Of a DNA stretch of 5,085 nt, positions 5,054-5,085 are shown one piece after another (position 1 is the first letter of the stretch; the number at the start of each line of letters is the position of its first letter). Origin of the DNA: an uncultured Clostridia bacterium (GTDB lineage: Bacteria > Bacillota > Clostridia > Oscillospirales > Ruminococcaceae); NCBI GenBank assembly GCA_946183095.1, contig CAMHBE010000178.1:1-5085 (forward strand). Direction: 5' to 3'. A model generated the notes under the pieces. It searched no databases. It saw nothing but the letters and a program-made list of their open reading frames with translations, and was not told the origin of the DNA. Made by a program: the position numbers and the translations under genes.

Positions 5054-5085
5054 GAGGGTAAATTAAATTTCATACAATAATTGAT

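Noticed and set aside
1..5085. CRISPR array, tRNA or rRNA
   Set aside because: No regularly spaced direct repeats, cloverleaf or rRNA-like stretch was seen on either strand.

Overview
The window looks like a chromosomal segment of a Gram-positive gut Firmicute, most likely Oscillospiraceae/Ruminococcus-like. This is inferred from strong Shine-Dalgarno sequences (GGAGG, GAGGA), consensus sigma-A promoters, mid-range base composition and small proteins typical of that group; no rRNA or marker gene confirms it. Every protein gene I can support lies on the minus strand, so transcription runs right to left.

Right half (about 1138-5085): a compact three-gene operon with a clear beginning and end. 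A consensus promoter (5053-5025) is followed by a perfect 12+2+12 bp inverted repeat (4997-5022) covering the expected transcription start. Then come a TetR-family regulator (4988-4413), a 769-residue protein built like rifampin phosphotransferase (ATP-grasp domain, long middle domain, C-terminal phospho-histidine domain; 4420-2111) and a membrane PAP2-family phosphatase (2101-1193). A 19-bp perfect-stem terminator (1138-1178) closes the unit. The genes overlap or sit 9 bases apart. The simplest reading is an autoregulated, ligand-induced unit pairing a dikinase-type small-molecule phosphotransferase with a membrane phosphatase. The substrates cannot be read from the sequence.

Middle (about 560-1100): gene remnants on the minus strand. 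A short unit of two overlapping small genes is decayed. The first encodes about 36 residues and carries a one-base frameshift. The second is a DUF6809-like protein whose N- and C-terminal halves lie in different frames, with about 67 bp of palindromic DNA between them. A terminator-like hairpin follows each decayed block.

Left (about 147-551): the most interesting part. A 41-codon GTG-start ORF on the minus strand (395-270), hydrophobic with a basic tail, has a strong ribosome site, its own promoter (551-523) and a structured leader of about 120 nt. A consensus promoter pointing the other way (147-175) would make a short RNA of about 95 nt that ends in a hairpin just beyond the stop codon of the small ORF, so the two RNAs converge and overlap at their 3' ends. 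This is the layout of a type I toxin-antitoxin module of the Fst/holin-like-toxin kind.

Extreme left (46-1): the first 15 codons of an amidohydrolase-type gene (dihydropyrimidinase-like) with a good ribosome site, running off the window.
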